The translations under genes were made by a program, and so were the position numbers. The notes beneath the pieces are model-generated. The model did not search any database and was not told the DNA's origin. It worked only from the letters and a program-made list of their open reading frames with translations. From Streptomyces sannanensis (GTDB taxonomy: Bacteria; Actinomycetota; Actinomycetes; Streptomycetales; Streptomycetaceae): DNA of 64,000 nt. The stretch is taken from NCBI RefSeq assembly GCF_039536205.1, contig NZ_BAAAYL010000001.1, positions 806,001-870,000 of the forward strand, written 5' to 3'. Of the stretch, positions 41,739 to 49,956 are shown piece by piece; the stretch's first letter is position 1, and every line of letters starts with the position of its first letter.

Positions 41739-42227
41739 ATGAGCCTGTACGACATCCCGCTGCGCACTCTCTCCGGCGAGCCCACCTCGCTGGCCGAGCA
41801 CAAGGGCAAGGCGGTGCTGGTGGTGAACGTCGCCTCGAAGTGCGGTCTGACTCCGCAGTACGCCGGCCTGGAACGGCTGCAGCAGCAGTACGGCGAGCGC
41901 GGCTTCACCGTGCTGGGCGTCCCCTGCAACCAGTTCCTGGGCCAGGAGCCGGGCACCGGCGAGGAGATCCAGACCTTCTGCTCGACGACCTACGGCGTCA
42001 CCTTCCCCCTCCTGGAGAAGACCGACGTCAACGGCGAGGGCCGGCACCCGCTGTACGCGGAGCTGACGAAGCTGGCCGACGCGGAGGGCGAGGCCGGGGA
42101 CGTCCAGTGGAACTTCGAGAAGTTCCTGCTCTCCGCCGACGGCGAGCCGATCGCCCGCTTCCGCCCGCGCACCGAGCCCGAGGCGGCCGAGGTCGTCGCC
42201 GCGATCGAGGCGCAGCTTCCGGCCTGA
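41739..42227 (+). CDS. glutathione/thioredoxin peroxidase (GPx family)
   Basis: A 162-residue peroxidase reducing H2O2 or organic peroxides. The peroxidatic Cys is in NVASKCGLTPQY (cysteine, not selenocysteine), with PCNQFLGQEPG and WNFEKFL completing the tetrad (Cys, Gln, Trp, Asn). Because actinomycetes lack glutathione the reductant is probably thioredoxin or mycoredoxin. GGAGGAG precedes the ATG. It ends in a strong terminator. The last 20 codons and terminator occur again, mutated, at 44434-44550. Confidence 0.93.
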   Translation: MSLYDIPLRTLSGEPTSLAEHKGKAVLVVNVASKCGLTPQYAGLERLQQQYGERGFTVLGVPCNQFLGQEPGTGEEIQTFCSTTYGVTFPLLEKTDVNGEGRHPLYAELTKLADAEGEAGDVQWNFEKFLLSADGEPIARFRPRTEPEAAEVVAAIEAQLPA

Positions 42228-42239
42228 CCTGCGCACGGA

Positions 42240-42271
42240 GTGCCGTGCCGCCGCACAGCGCGGCACGGCAC
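42240..42271 (+). terminator. terminator of the peroxidase gene
   Basis: GTGCCGTGCCGC, eight-base loop, GCGGCACGGCAC: perfect 12-bp stem 12 bases after the stop. It may also serve the convergent MBL gene. Confidence 0.85.
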
Positions 42272-42298
42272 CCATGAGAACGTAACTGCCGAGAAACC

Positions 42299-42931
42299 TC
42301 AGTGGCCCCGGTCGATCCACTCCTGAAGGTGGGGCGCCTCGGTTCCGATGGTGGAGGCATCGCCGTGGCCGGTGCGGACCACCGTCCCGGGCGGCAGAGT
42401 GAGCAGTTTCTTCCTGATCGAGTCGATGATCGTGGGGAAGTGCGAGAACGACCGGCCGGTGGCGCCGGGGCCGCCGGCGAAGAGGGTGTCGCCGGTGAAC
42501 ACGGTGTCCAGGTCCGGCGCATGGACGCAGACCGCACCCGGGGCGTGCCCGGGAGTGTGCAGCACCGTCAGTCCGGTGCCCGCCACCGTCAGAACCTGCC
42601 CGTCGGCGAGCTCCCCGTCCGGCAGCCGGTCGGGGTGGGTCTGCCGCCACAGCGGCAGGTCCTCCGGGTGGAGAAGGACCGGCGCCCCGGTGAGATCGGC
42701 CAGTGCGGGCGCGGCGTCGATGTGGTCGTTGTGCGCATGGGTGCACACGATGGCCACCAGACGGCGGTCGCCGACCGCGCGGGCGATGGCGTCGGCGTCG
42801 TGGGCGGCGTCGATCACCACCACCTCGTTGTCGTCCCCGACGATCCAGACGTTGTTGTCCACGTCCCAGGTACCACCGTCCAGCGAGAACGTGCCGGAGG
42901 TGACCAGGTTCTCGATACGGGTGTCCGCCAT
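42299..42931 (-). CDS. MBL-fold hydrolase beside mscR
   Basis: A 210-residue metallo-beta-lactamase-fold enzyme. THAHNDHIDAAP is the metal-binding HxHxDH motif; TPGHAPGAVCVH and FTGDTLF supply the other ligands, and VRTGHGD the last His. It is of the glyoxalase II type. Its ATG overlaps the stop of mscR as TGATG, so the two are coupled. In actinomycetes this enzyme commonly follows mscR and is thought to hydrolyse the S-formylmycothiol thioester formed from formaldehyde, which fits the pairing here. Confidence 0.93.
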   Translation of the reverse strand: MADTRIENLVTSGTFSLDGGTWDVDNNVWIVGDDNEVVVIDAAHDADAIARAVGDRRLVAIVCTHAHNDHIDAAPALADLTGAPVLLHPEDLPLWRQTHPDRLPDGELADGQVLTVAGTGLTVLHTPGHAPGAVCVHAPDLDTVFTGDTLFAGGPGATGRSFSHFPTIIDSIRKKLLTLPPGTVVRTGHGDASTIGTEAPHLQEWIDRGH

Positions 42932-44016
42932 CAGAACTCCACCACCGAACGCAGCACATCGCCCGTCTGCATCCGGGCGAAGGACTCCTCGACATCGTCG
43001 AGCGCGATCTTCTCGGTGACGAACGCGTCCAGGTCCAGACGGCCCTGCAGATAGAGGTCGATGAGCATGGGGAAGTCGCGGGAGGGCAGACAGTCTCCGT
43101 ACCAGGACGACTTGAGGGCACCGCCGCGGCCGAACACGTCCAGCAGCGGCAGTTCGAGGCGCATCTCCGGGGTGGGGACGCCGACCAGCACCACCGTGCC
43201 CGCCAGGTCACGGGCGTGGAACGCCTGCCCGTACGTCTCGGGGCGGCCCACCGCGTCGATGACGACATCGGCGCCGAAGCCGTCGGTCAGCTCCCGGATC
43301 GCTTCGACCGCATCGGTGGCCCGGGAATTGACGGTGTGGGTGGCACCCAGCTTCCGCGCGGTCTCCAGCTTGCGTTCGTCCACGTCGACGGCGATGATCC
43401 GGCCGGCGCCCGCCAGGCGCGAACCCATCAGTGCCGCGCCGCCCACACCGCCGCATCCGATCACCGCGACCGAGTCGCCGCGGCCCACGTTCCCCGTGTT
43501 GATGGCCGCGCCCAGGCCGGCCATCACACCGCAGCCCAGCAGCCCGGCGGCGGCCGGGGAGGCGGCCGGGTCGATCTTGGTGCACTGACCGGCAGCGACC
43601 AGCGTCTTCTCGGCGAAGGCGCCGATGCCCAGGGCGGGAGTGAGCTCGGTGCCGTCCGCCAGGGTCATCTTCTGCTTGGCGTTGTGGGTGTTGAAGCAGT
43701 ACCAGGGGCGCCCACGCCGACAGGCACGGCACTGACCGCACACCGCACGCCAGTTGAGGATCACGAAGTCTCCCGGCGCCACCTCGGTGACACCCTCTCC
43801 CACGGATTCCACGACGCCCGCCGCCTCATGACCCAGAAGGAACGGGAACTCGTCGTTGATGCCGCCCTCCCGGTAGTGCAGATCGGTGTGACACACACCG
43901 CACGCCTGCACCTTCACCACGGCCTCGCCCGGCCCCGGGTCGGGCACCAGGATCGTCTCGATCCGTACCGGCTCGCCCTTGCCGTGCGCGACCACACCTC
44001 GTACCTGCTGCACCAT
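42931..44016 (-). CDS. mscR: S-(hydroxymethyl)mycothiol dehydrogenase
   Basis: A 361-residue zinc-dependent alcohol dehydrogenase of the class III-like, mycothiol-dependent group. [20 protein letters not shown] holds the catalytic zinc Cys and the substrate-pocket residues, GHEAAG the His, and [15 protein letters not shown] the four structural zinc cysteines. [12 protein letters not shown] is the NAD loop. It oxidises the adduct of formaldehyde with mycothiol and can act as a nitrosothiol reductase. The ATG at 44016 follows GAGAGG; three more in-frame codons exist upstream with a TTG. Confidence 0.94.
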   Translation of the reverse strand: MVQQVRGVVAHGKGEPVRIETILVPDPGPGEAVVKVQACGVCHTDLHYREGGINDEFPFLLGHEAAGVVESVGEGVTEVAPGDFVILNWRAVCGQCRACRRGRPWYCFNTHNAKQKMTLADGTELTPALGIGAFAEKTLVAAGQCTKIDPAASPAAAGLLGCGVMAGLGAAINTGNVGRGDSVAVIGCGGVGGAALMGSRLAGAGRIIAVDVDERKLETARKLGATHTVNSRATDAVEAIRELTDGFGADVVIDAVGRPETYGQAFHARDLAGTVVLVGVPTPEMRLELPLLDVFGRGGALKSSWYGDCLPSRDFPMLIDLYLQGRLDLDAFVTEKIALDDVEESFARMQTGDVLRSVVEF

Positions 44017-44075
44017 GGCGGACAACCTCTCCCACTACTCAAGTCGTTCCCGAGGCACCATGGTTTCGGCGCCCC

Positions 44076-44350
44076 TCACAGATCAAGCACCGGCCGCGCA
44101 CATCGTGCCCGGCCGACGCAGATCATCATCGTGTCATCCGCCGCCCGCTCCTCCTCCGACAGGAGGCTGTCACAGTGGTCCGGGATTCCTTCGACGACCT
44201 TGGGCTCGCACGTGCCGCCGGTGCCCTCCCGGCAGGAGCTCGGCGCCTCGATCGCGTTGTCCTCCAGCGCCTCCAGTACGGTCCGGCCGGGCGGGACCGT
44301 GATGCTGTGCCCGGCCCGCTGCGGCACCACATCGAACTCCCGGGCCTCGC
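44076..44350 (-). pseudogene. ferredoxin domain of a VanB-type oxidoreductase, remnant
   Basis: The last 85-90 residues of a phthalate-dioxygenase-reductase-like protein: EFDVVPQRAGHSITVPPGRT and TMMICVGRA at the end. The 2Fe-2S loop reads SCREGTGGTCEP; the family has SCREGxCGTC, so one cluster ligand (Cys to Gly) is lost. The flavin and NAD domains are absent. Together with the lost ligand this is a dead fragment. Confidence 0.7.
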
Positions 44351-44433
44351 CGGGGCCGGCGGATGCCCGCGGTTGCGCGGCAAAGCGGCAGCCAGACCCG
44401 GCACCGCTCCTCGACGGCGGCGAACAGCGGCTC

Positions 44434-44550
44434 CGGGCCACGCACCGAACCCGAGGCGGCCGGAGTCGTCGCCGCGATCGAGGCGCAGCTCCCGACCTGA
44501 CCGACGTACGGAGTACCGTGCCGCCGCACAGCGCGGCGGCACGGCACCCG
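44434..44550 (+). repeat. degenerate copy of the GPx gene end and terminator
   Basis: This segment repeats 42166-42275 at roughly 85-90 % identity: RTEPEAAGVVAAIEAQLPT and a stop, then the same terminator arms around CGCACAGCGC. It flanks the mscR-MBL pair on the other side from the intact gene, in direct orientation. Confidence 0.85.
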
Positions 44551-44575
44551 TCGCATCGTCGCGTCGAGGGACGCC

Positions 44576-46084
44576 TCAGCTCCGCAGGTGCCCCAGCACG
44601 GATCGCATCGCGCGCTCCACGGCGCCGCGCGACTCCTCGGTGTGGTCGATCATCTCGAACCCGTGGTGGCCGTGCGGTACGTCGACCACCTCGACATCGG
44701 CCTTGCAGTCCCCGGCCGCGGTCAGGAACTCCTCGACCGTCGCCGCGATCTCCGCGCCCTCCAGCCCCGCCCGGGTCAGCACGATCGGCAGTCGGCCCGC
44801 GCTGCTCACCGCGGCCGCGGGGCAGAACCGGGATTCCACCATGTGCCAGCCCGGCAGCGGCGCCAGCATCGGGTAGTTCGCCGCCACACACCGCAGCCAC
44901 GACGGCGGCGCTGCAAGCCAGTTCGCCGACAGCAGCCCTCCGCCGGAGAAGAACCACAGGGCGACGCGTTCCCCGTCCACGCGCGGGTCGGCCCGTACGA
45001 GTCCGACGGCCTCGACGAGGTCCTCGGCGGCACGCCCGTAGTCGGCGAGACCGTACAACCGGTGATCCAGCGTCACGCCGACCGCTCCCAGGCTCGCCGC
45101 GTACCGGCCGTAGGCGGTGTAGAAGGGCGAGTCCCTCGGCGTGGGCCGCGCATCGCGGGAAATAGGGCCGCCGTGTACGAACACCACCGCCGGCCGGGGG
45201 CCGTCGGCATCCGGCAGGTGGAGGTCGACGTGTCCCACCCGCTCACGAGGCCGCTCCGGTACGTCCATGAGGAAGGGCAGAAGACGGGCGGGCTGCTCGC
45301 TCTTCTTCGCGGTCACCCGGTGCCCCTCCCCCGCGGCGGCGCGGAGCAGCACCTCGGCCAGCTCGTCGGGGGTGGAGAGCATCGGCCAGTGCCCGGTTTC
45401 GAGTTCGAAGAAGCTCACTTGCGGCTCGGCGAGCGCCTGGAGGTGCGGCGGCCCCGCGGCCACCAGGGTCTCGAGCATGGAGATGCTCATCCCGTTGGCG
45501 GTGCAGAAGACGCCGTTCGTCGGCAGCCCGGACAACGCCCCGGACAGGCGGAGCGGCTGGGTGAGCGTGCCCGACGGCTGCGGCGCGGCAAGCCGGTCCA
45601 GCCGTGCCAGCGCGTCCGCGGGGATGCCGATGGTGCTGCCCCAGCGCTGCCACTCGTCCACCGGCGGCGGGAGAATCCGCCAGTCGTCCTCGTCCGGCCC
45701 GTCCGGGCGCAGCAGCCGCTCGCGAACCGCCTCGTCGGGCACGAGTGCCACGGCCGCGTCGCCGTCCTGCGGCATGCCCGCGTCCAGATGGACGATCCGG
45801 GCGATCCGGTCCGGGCGCCGCTCGGCGGCGCCGAGCACGGGGTGGATGCCGTAGCAGTGGCCGACGATCACCACCTCCGGTGCGTCCACATGGTCGATCA
45901 GCTGCACCACATCCTCGATGTGGGTCTCCAGATCCGTTTCGGGACCCGCCAGATGGCGGCGGTTACCCATGCCGGTGAGCGTCACCGGAAACGCCTCGGC
46001 CCCCGACTCCCGCAGACGGGCGGCCACGTCCCGCCATATCCAGCCGCCGGTGTACGTGCCCGACACCAGCACGAATGCCGTCAT
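44576..46084 (-). CDS. tandem alpha/beta hydrolase fusion protein
   Basis: A 502-residue protein of two hydrolase domains. Domain 1 (1-235) resembles the plant-esterase/hydroxynitrile-lyase group (MTAFVLVSGTYTGGWIW), but its elbow is VIVGHCYGIH, with Cys in the nucleophile place, and the His is in LETGHWPML. Domain 2 (260-502) is dienelactone-hydrolase/esterase-like: VFVHGGPISRDA, VALWFFSGGGLLSA as a modified elbow, and HGHHGFEM for the His. GAGGAGG precedes the ATG. A promoter with a 20-bp spacer and MerR-type dyad lies 70 bases upstream. Substrate unknown. Confidence 0.88.
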   Translation of the reverse strand: MTAFVLVSGTYTGGWIWRDVAARLRESGAEAFPVTLTGMGNRRHLAGPETDLETHIEDVVQLIDHVDAPEVVIVGHCYGIHPVLGAAERRPDRIARIVHLDAGMPQDGDAAVALVPDEAVRERLLRPDGPDEDDWRILPPPVDEWQRWGSTIGIPADALARLDRLAAPQPSGTLTQPLRLSGALSGLPTNGVFCTANGMSISMLETLVAAGPPHLQALAEPQVSFFELETGHWPMLSTPDELAEVLLRAAAGEGHRVTAKKSEQPARLLPFLMDVPERPRERVGHVDLHLPDADGPRPAVVFVHGGPISRDARPTPRDSPFYTAYGRYAASLGAVGVTLDHRLYGLADYGRAAEDLVEAVGLVRADPRVDGERVALWFFSGGGLLSANWLAAPPSWLRCVAANYPMLAPLPGWHMVESRFCPAAAVSSAGRLPIVLTRAGLEGAEIAATVEEFLTAAGDCKADVEVVDVPHGHHGFEMIDHTEESRGAVERAMRSVLGHLRS

Positions 46085-46146
46085 CACTGCCTCCTCGCAT
46101 ACCTCGGTCCACGCCGCCGGCCCCGCAGGCCGTCCGCGCTCTCCGG

Positions 46147-46178
46147 TACGGTAGGAACTCCCCCTACGGGAGATTCCA
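46147..46178 (-). promoter_or_regulatory. MerR-type promoter of the hydrolase fusion gene
   Basis: On the minus strand CTGGAA, 20 bases, TACCGT. The long spacer is filled by the dyad TCTCCC-GTAG-GGGGAG with flanking GGAA/TTCC. Over-long spacers with a central dyad are characteristic of promoters activated by MerR proteins. Confidence 0.65.
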
Positions 46179-46311
46179 GTAGCGCTTCTGACCCCCTGTT
46201 TCTCTCTGATCAGCGCAAACAATCAGCGCGTTGGCCCGAATCTCCCCGCGCCTCCGGGGTGGGGAGGGTGAAGGTGATGGGTGGCGGCCCGGCGACCGGG
46301 GCGCCGGGGGG

Positions 46312-47322
46312 TCAGCGCTCGGGCTTCGGGGGCCGCTGCATCAGCGCGGCAGCGGCCTGTTCGATGCTGATCTTGTCGTGCAGCAGTGCGGCGATGATTT
46401 CCGTGATCGGCATCTCGACGTCGTGGGCACGGGCCAGTTCGAGGATCGCCTCAGCCGACTTGACTCCCTCGGTGGTCTGCCGGGTGGCGGCGGTCGCCTC
46501 GTCGACGGTCATGCCCTGGCCGAGGTGCGTGCCGAACGTGCGGTTGCGCGACAGCGGCGAGGTGCAGGTGGCCACCAGGTCGCCCAGGCCCGACAGACCA
46601 GCGAGGGTCGCCGGGTGGGCACCGAGGGCTGTGGCCAGCCGGGTCGTCTCTGCCAGGCCCCGGGTGATGAGCATGGCCGCCGCGTTGTGGCCCATGCCCA
46701 TGCCGTGCGCGATACCGGTCGCGAGGGCGATGACGTTCTTCACGGCGCCGCCCAGTTCGCAGCCGATCACGTCGGTGCTGGTGTACGGCCGGAAGTACGC
46801 GGTGTGGCATGCCGCCTGGAAGCGGCGCGCGGCGTCCGCGTCGAGGCAGGCGACTGTGGCGGCGGCGGGCTGCCCGGCCATGATCTCGCGGGCGAGGTTC
46901 GGCCCGGAGAGCACGGCGACCCGGTCCGCGCTCGCGCCGGCCACCTCAGCGATGACCTCGCTCGCCCGCTTCCCCGTGTCCCGCTCGATGCCCTTCATGA
47001 GCGACACGATCACCGTGTCGGGCCCGATGTGCCGTGTCCACGCGGCGAGGCTGGCCCTCAGCGATTGCGCCGGGATGGACAGCACGAGGAAGTCGGCACC
47101 GTCCAGCGCGGCCGCCGGGTCCGTGGTGGCCGTCAGAGAGGAGGGCAGCTCGACGTCCGGGAAATAGTCCGGGTTGCGATGCCGGGTGTTGATCGCGTCG
47201 GCGATCTCGCTGCGGCGGGCATGCGCAACAACGGCGGTGCCGGCGTCGGCAAGGATCTTGGCGGCGGCCGTACCCCAGGAGCCAGCTGAGAACACTGCCG
47301 CGCGGGCCGGGTGCTGGCTCAC
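46312..47322 (-). CDS. gpsA: NAD(P)-dependent glycerol-3-phosphate dehydrogenase
   Basis: A 336-residue GpsA making sn-glycerol-3-phosphate from dihydroxyacetone phosphate for phospholipid synthesis. The dinucleotide loop is VFSAGSWGTAAAKILADAG (first Gly of GxGxxG replaced by Ser), SGPNLAREI and GGAVKNVIALATGIAHGMG hold the active-site Lys, and ATCTSPLSRNRTFG is also conserved. The GTG start at 47322 overlaps the stop of the truncated methyltransferase as GTGA, behind AGAGGA. It may be a second copy besides the core gpsA. Confidence 0.92.
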   Translation of the reverse strand: MSQHPARAAVFSAGSWGTAAAKILADAGTAVVAHARRSEIADAINTRHRNPDYFPDVELPSSLTATTDPAAALDGADFLVLSIPAQSLRASLAAWTRHIGPDTVIVSLMKGIERDTGKRASEVIAEVAGASADRVAVLSGPNLAREIMAGQPAAATVACLDADAARRFQAACHTAYFRPYTSTDVIGCELGGAVKNVIALATGIAHGMGMGHNAAAMLITRGLAETTRLATALGAHPATLAGLSGLGDLVATCTSPLSRNRTFGTHLGQGMTVDEATAATRQTTEGVKSAEAILELARAHDVEMPITEIIAALLHDKISIEQAAAALMQRPPKPER

Positions 47323-47771
47323 TCGGGTGTCCTCTCGCTGGACGCGGGGCCGTCGTCGGAGCGTCGGCCGGGCTCGGCCATCGTATCGACTGAGCCACGC
47401 GCCGAAGGCTCTGCCACAGGGCGGCGTAGGGTCAACAGGACCGCGCGGCGCCCGGGGAGCGTGGGCGGCGTCTTGTTCGCCTCGCGCAGCATGTTGTCCG
47501 CCTGGTCGTCGCCGAGCTCGCGGCGCAGCTCCTCGGCGTGGTCGATCCACAGCCGGTACAGCCGTGCACACATCGCCGGTTCGGCGGGCCGCTCGTCGAC
47601 ATGTTCCACGATGAGCCCGGCGGCGCGGGCCTTCTCCTCCCACAGGGGTTCGGCCCCTTGCCGCAGGGCCTGGGTGAGAACCAGCCGGGCGCCGGGCGCC
47701 ATGATCCGGCCGAGCTCGCGCACCGCGTTGCCCCGGTTCGCGGCGAAGGCGAGGGCATCGACGCACACCAC
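47319..47771 (-). pseudogene. SAM methyltransferase, N-terminal half missing
   Basis: The frame begins VCVDALAFAANRGNAVRELG and continues MAPGARLVLTQALRQG, the post-I strand and motif III region of UbiE-type methyltransferases. Motif I and the SAM site are absent. The GTGA overlap with gpsA suggests the full gene was once translated with it. Upstream the sequence joins unrelated plus-strand coding remnants near 47780. Confidence 0.65.
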
Positions 47772-47788
47772 GCCGTGCGCGAAGCCGT

Positions 47789-47998
47789 CAGGTCGCGGCC
47801 CTCCCCGGCCTACTGTCGGCGGCCACCGGAACCACCTGGATGGCGGCCGATGTGAGGGAGGCTCTGGCGGCCGCGGGGGTGCTCGTGTCGGGGTCCGTCC
47901 GGATGCCCGGCCGTGGGGTGTCCACCGGGGTCCGGCTGAGGCACCTCCCGGACCCCTCTTTGCTCCCCTCCCCTACCCCGCCCCGTCCCCTTCCGTAG
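47789..47998 (+). pseudogene. coding remnant, possible winged-helix C-terminus
   Basis: The frame reads ALPGLLSAATGTTWMAADVR, EALAAAGVLVSGSVRMPGRG and ends in a Pro-rich tail at TAG 47998. Third-position GC and helix pattern look genuine, and it resembles a small winged helix at the end of a larger protein. No start; parent gene not identified. Confidence 0.4.
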
Positions 47999-48047
47999 TT
48001 GTAGTTCCCGCAGGTCAGAGCCGTGCTGCGCAGGCAGCTACAACTAC
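47995..48047. repeat. inverted repeat GTAGTTGTAG / CTACAACTAC
   Basis: Perfect 10-bp arms at 47995-48004 and 48038-48047, one at the end of each coding remnant. It is AT-rich against its surroundings and may mark an excision or insertion site. Confidence 0.5.
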
Positions 48048-48230
48048 AGCTACATCGGGCGAGACCCCTTCCTGGGGGTCCTGTACGAGCTCGTTGACGA
48101 CCCTGACAACCCGGCCCACACCCACGTCCGCGAGATCCACCCGGACGCTCACAGGCAGCCCCTGGCGCCGCCCGCTCGGCGAGAGCCCGGCCGGTTCCAG
48201 AGCCGATTTCAGGAAGTCTCATCTATGGGT
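48036..48230 (+). pseudogene. coding remnant of an unrecognised protein
   Basis: The frame SYNYSYIGRDPFLGVLYELV, DDPDNPAHTHVREIHPD has almost only G or C in third positions, as real Streptomyces genes do. It has no start codon, begins at the inverted repeat and runs into the tail of the convergent membrane-protein gene. Family unknown. Confidence 0.4.
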
Positions 48231-48232
48231 CA

Positions 48233-48814
48233 CTATCCGACCCTGGCCGCACGCTTCTCGGCCCAGAAACGGTAGACACCCCAGCCGGCACCTAGAGCAG
48301 CAGCCGTCCAGACGATGACCTCGACGAGAACAGTTGCTGAAGGCATGGTGAGGGTCGACCGGGGCGGTAGCACGACCATCTGCACCGCAGCTCCCACAGG
48401 AACCGTCAATGCGGCGATCAAGCCGGTCAGCCCAGGCCGCCTGATGCCTGCACCCACCGCACCCAGGACCAACCCGAACGGCAGACCGACCACCAACCAC
48501 TCGACCATATCCGTGCCGGCCCCCGAGACGAAGGCGTCCGTCACGTAGTACGCCACCGTGGCCCCGATCAGCGCCAAGGCCCCGACCAGCGAGCCTCGGG
48601 TACGCGTCCCGGCCAGCCAGCCCATTCCCACCGCCAGCGCGGCCCAGGACCAGCCGGCGTCCATCAGCAGGCTGAGCACCCTGGCAACCTTGGCCCAGAG
48701 GGTGCCCGTAAGGGGGGCTCCGAGCTCCCCGTACGGCGAGGAAAGCGCGTTGGTGAGCGAGGTAGCCGCCCCAAATCCCAACCCTGCCAAGAAACTTCCC
48801 ACCGTGACCTTCAT
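48233..48814 (-). CDS. DUF6518-like integral membrane protein
   Basis: A 193-residue membrane protein with about six hydrophobic helices (SFLAGLGFGAATSLTNALSS, SLVGALALIGATVAYYVTDA, WLVVGLPFGLVLGAVGAGI). It resembles small actinobacterial membrane proteins of unknown function, which I associate with DUF6518. It is divergent from the MerR gene; a MerR-type operator facing this gene lies about 100 bases upstream, so it may be the regulator's target. Confidence 0.75.
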   Translation of the reverse strand: MKVTVGSFLAGLGFGAATSLTNALSSPYGELGAPLTGTLWAKVARVLSLLMDAGWSWAALAVGMGWLAGTRTRGSLVGALALIGATVAYYVTDAFVSGAGTDMVEWLVVGLPFGLVLGAVGAGIRRPGLTGLIAALTVPVGAAVQMVVLPPRSTLTMPSATVLVEVIVWTAAALGAGWGVYRFWAEKRAARVG

Positions 48815-48912
48815 TCCGGCAGAGTACTCAACAGGGTTCCCAAGACTTGACGGAAATCAGCCGACAGGCACTTGTTCTCCCACGTCAGAATGGGGAGGCA
48901 CGAAGATGTTCA

Positions 48913-48935
48913 GATCCCCCTCTGAGGGAGGTTCA
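48913..48935. promoter_or_regulatory. MerR-type operator between merR and the membrane-protein gene
   Basis: ATCCCCCTCTGAGGGAGGTT. On the minus strand TTGAAC, 19 bases, GAACAT frame the dyad, facing the membrane-protein gene. On the plus strand the GGGAGG arm is also the ribosome site of the MerR gene. The core resembles the operator at 46154-46177 (CCCCCT..GGGAG). Confidence 0.55.
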
Positions 48936-48939
48936 AGCC

Positions 48940-49869
48940 TTGTCCGGTGATGGCACGTTGAGCATCGGAGAGCTCGCCGAGCTTGCGGGCGTCACCGTCA
49001 AGACCGTCCGCTTCTACTCCGATCGCGGTCTGCTGCCCGAAACCGCCCGCAGCGCCGGCGGCCACCGCCGGTACGGCCCCGAGGCGATCGACCGGCTCCG
49101 CATGATCCGCTCCCTGCGCACCCTCGACCTGCCGGTCCCCGAGATCGGCCGGGTCCTCGACCGGGAGGATGCACTGGAGGACGTCATCGCGGGGCAGTTG
49201 CGGGAGCTCGGCTCGCAACTGGCCGCCCTGCGCTGGCGGGAGGCCGCCCTCCAACTGCTCCAGGACTGCACCACCGAGGAACGCCCCGACCGGCTGCGCC
49301 TGATCGGCGCCATCACCACCCCGCCCAGCACGGCCTCGCTGGCCCGCTTCTGGCGGCGCTGGCTGCCCCCACGGCTCCCCGCCCGGGTGGCCTCCGCGGT
49401 CATCGAAGCAGCGGTGCCGCAACCCCCCGCGGACCCGACCCCGGCCCAGGTACTGGCCTTCGCCCGGCTGCACGCCTTCGTCTCCCGCGACTGCCCCGGC
49501 ACCGACAGCGGCCAGCCCGCGGCACACCGGCCCGACGAGGGCTACCGCCCGGCCGTGCTCTACGACGGTCTGGCGGAGGCACACGCGCTGACCTCGGCAC
49601 ATCTGCGGACCCAGCGGCCACCGCACGAGGGCGAGGCTCTCGACTGCTTCGTCTCCGCCCACGCCCACGCACGCGGCACGCGCGACACTCCCGCCTTCCG
49701 CCGCCGGCTCGGTGTCGAGCTCGCCGCGGACCCCCGTATCGACCTCTACTGGCAGCTCGCCGCGGAAGTGATCAGCCCGCCCTCCGGCCCCCCGGAGCCG
49801 ACCCCCGGCGCCGCCCACGACTGGCTCTGCGCCGCCCTGGACACCCAGACCGCCCGGTCGGCCGCCTGA
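48940..49869 (+). CDS. MerR family transcriptional regulator
   Basis: A 309-residue regulator. The winged helix is at the start (LSIGELAELAGVTVKTVRFY, SDRGLLPETARSAGGHRRYG), then the dimerisation helix and a 200-residue helical C-terminal part with no named effector domain. The TTG start lies eight bases behind GGGAGG. TTGACG at 48851-48856 is a possible -35 box. Operator-like dyads lie both at its own start and in front of the hydrolase fusion gene 2.8 kb away, so those genes may form its regulon. Effector unknown. Confidence 0.9.
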   Translation: MSGDGTLSIGELAELAGVTVKTVRFYSDRGLLPETARSAGGHRRYGPEAIDRLRMIRSLRTLDLPVPEIGRVLDREDALEDVIAGQLRELGSQLAALRWREAALQLLQDCTTEERPDRLRLIGAITTPPSTASLARFWRRWLPPRLPARVASAVIEAAVPQPPADPTPAQVLAFARLHAFVSRDCPGTDSGQPAAHRPDEGYRPAVLYDGLAEAHALTSAHLRTQRPPHEGEALDCFVSAHAHARGTRDTPAFRRRLGVELAADPRIDLYWQLAAEVISPPSGPPEPTPGAAHDWLCAALDTQTARSAA

Positions 49870-49956
49870 ATCGGGCTGCCTGCACTGGATGGGCTCGGTC
49901 AGGACTCCGGCGCCCAGCGGATCGCGCGGACAGAGCGATCAGGTTTCACCCATTCC

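Noticed and set aside
41118..43268. 716-codon minus-strand frame spanning GPx, MBL and mscR
   Set aside because: It crosses three real genes in wrong frames and the peroxidase terminator.
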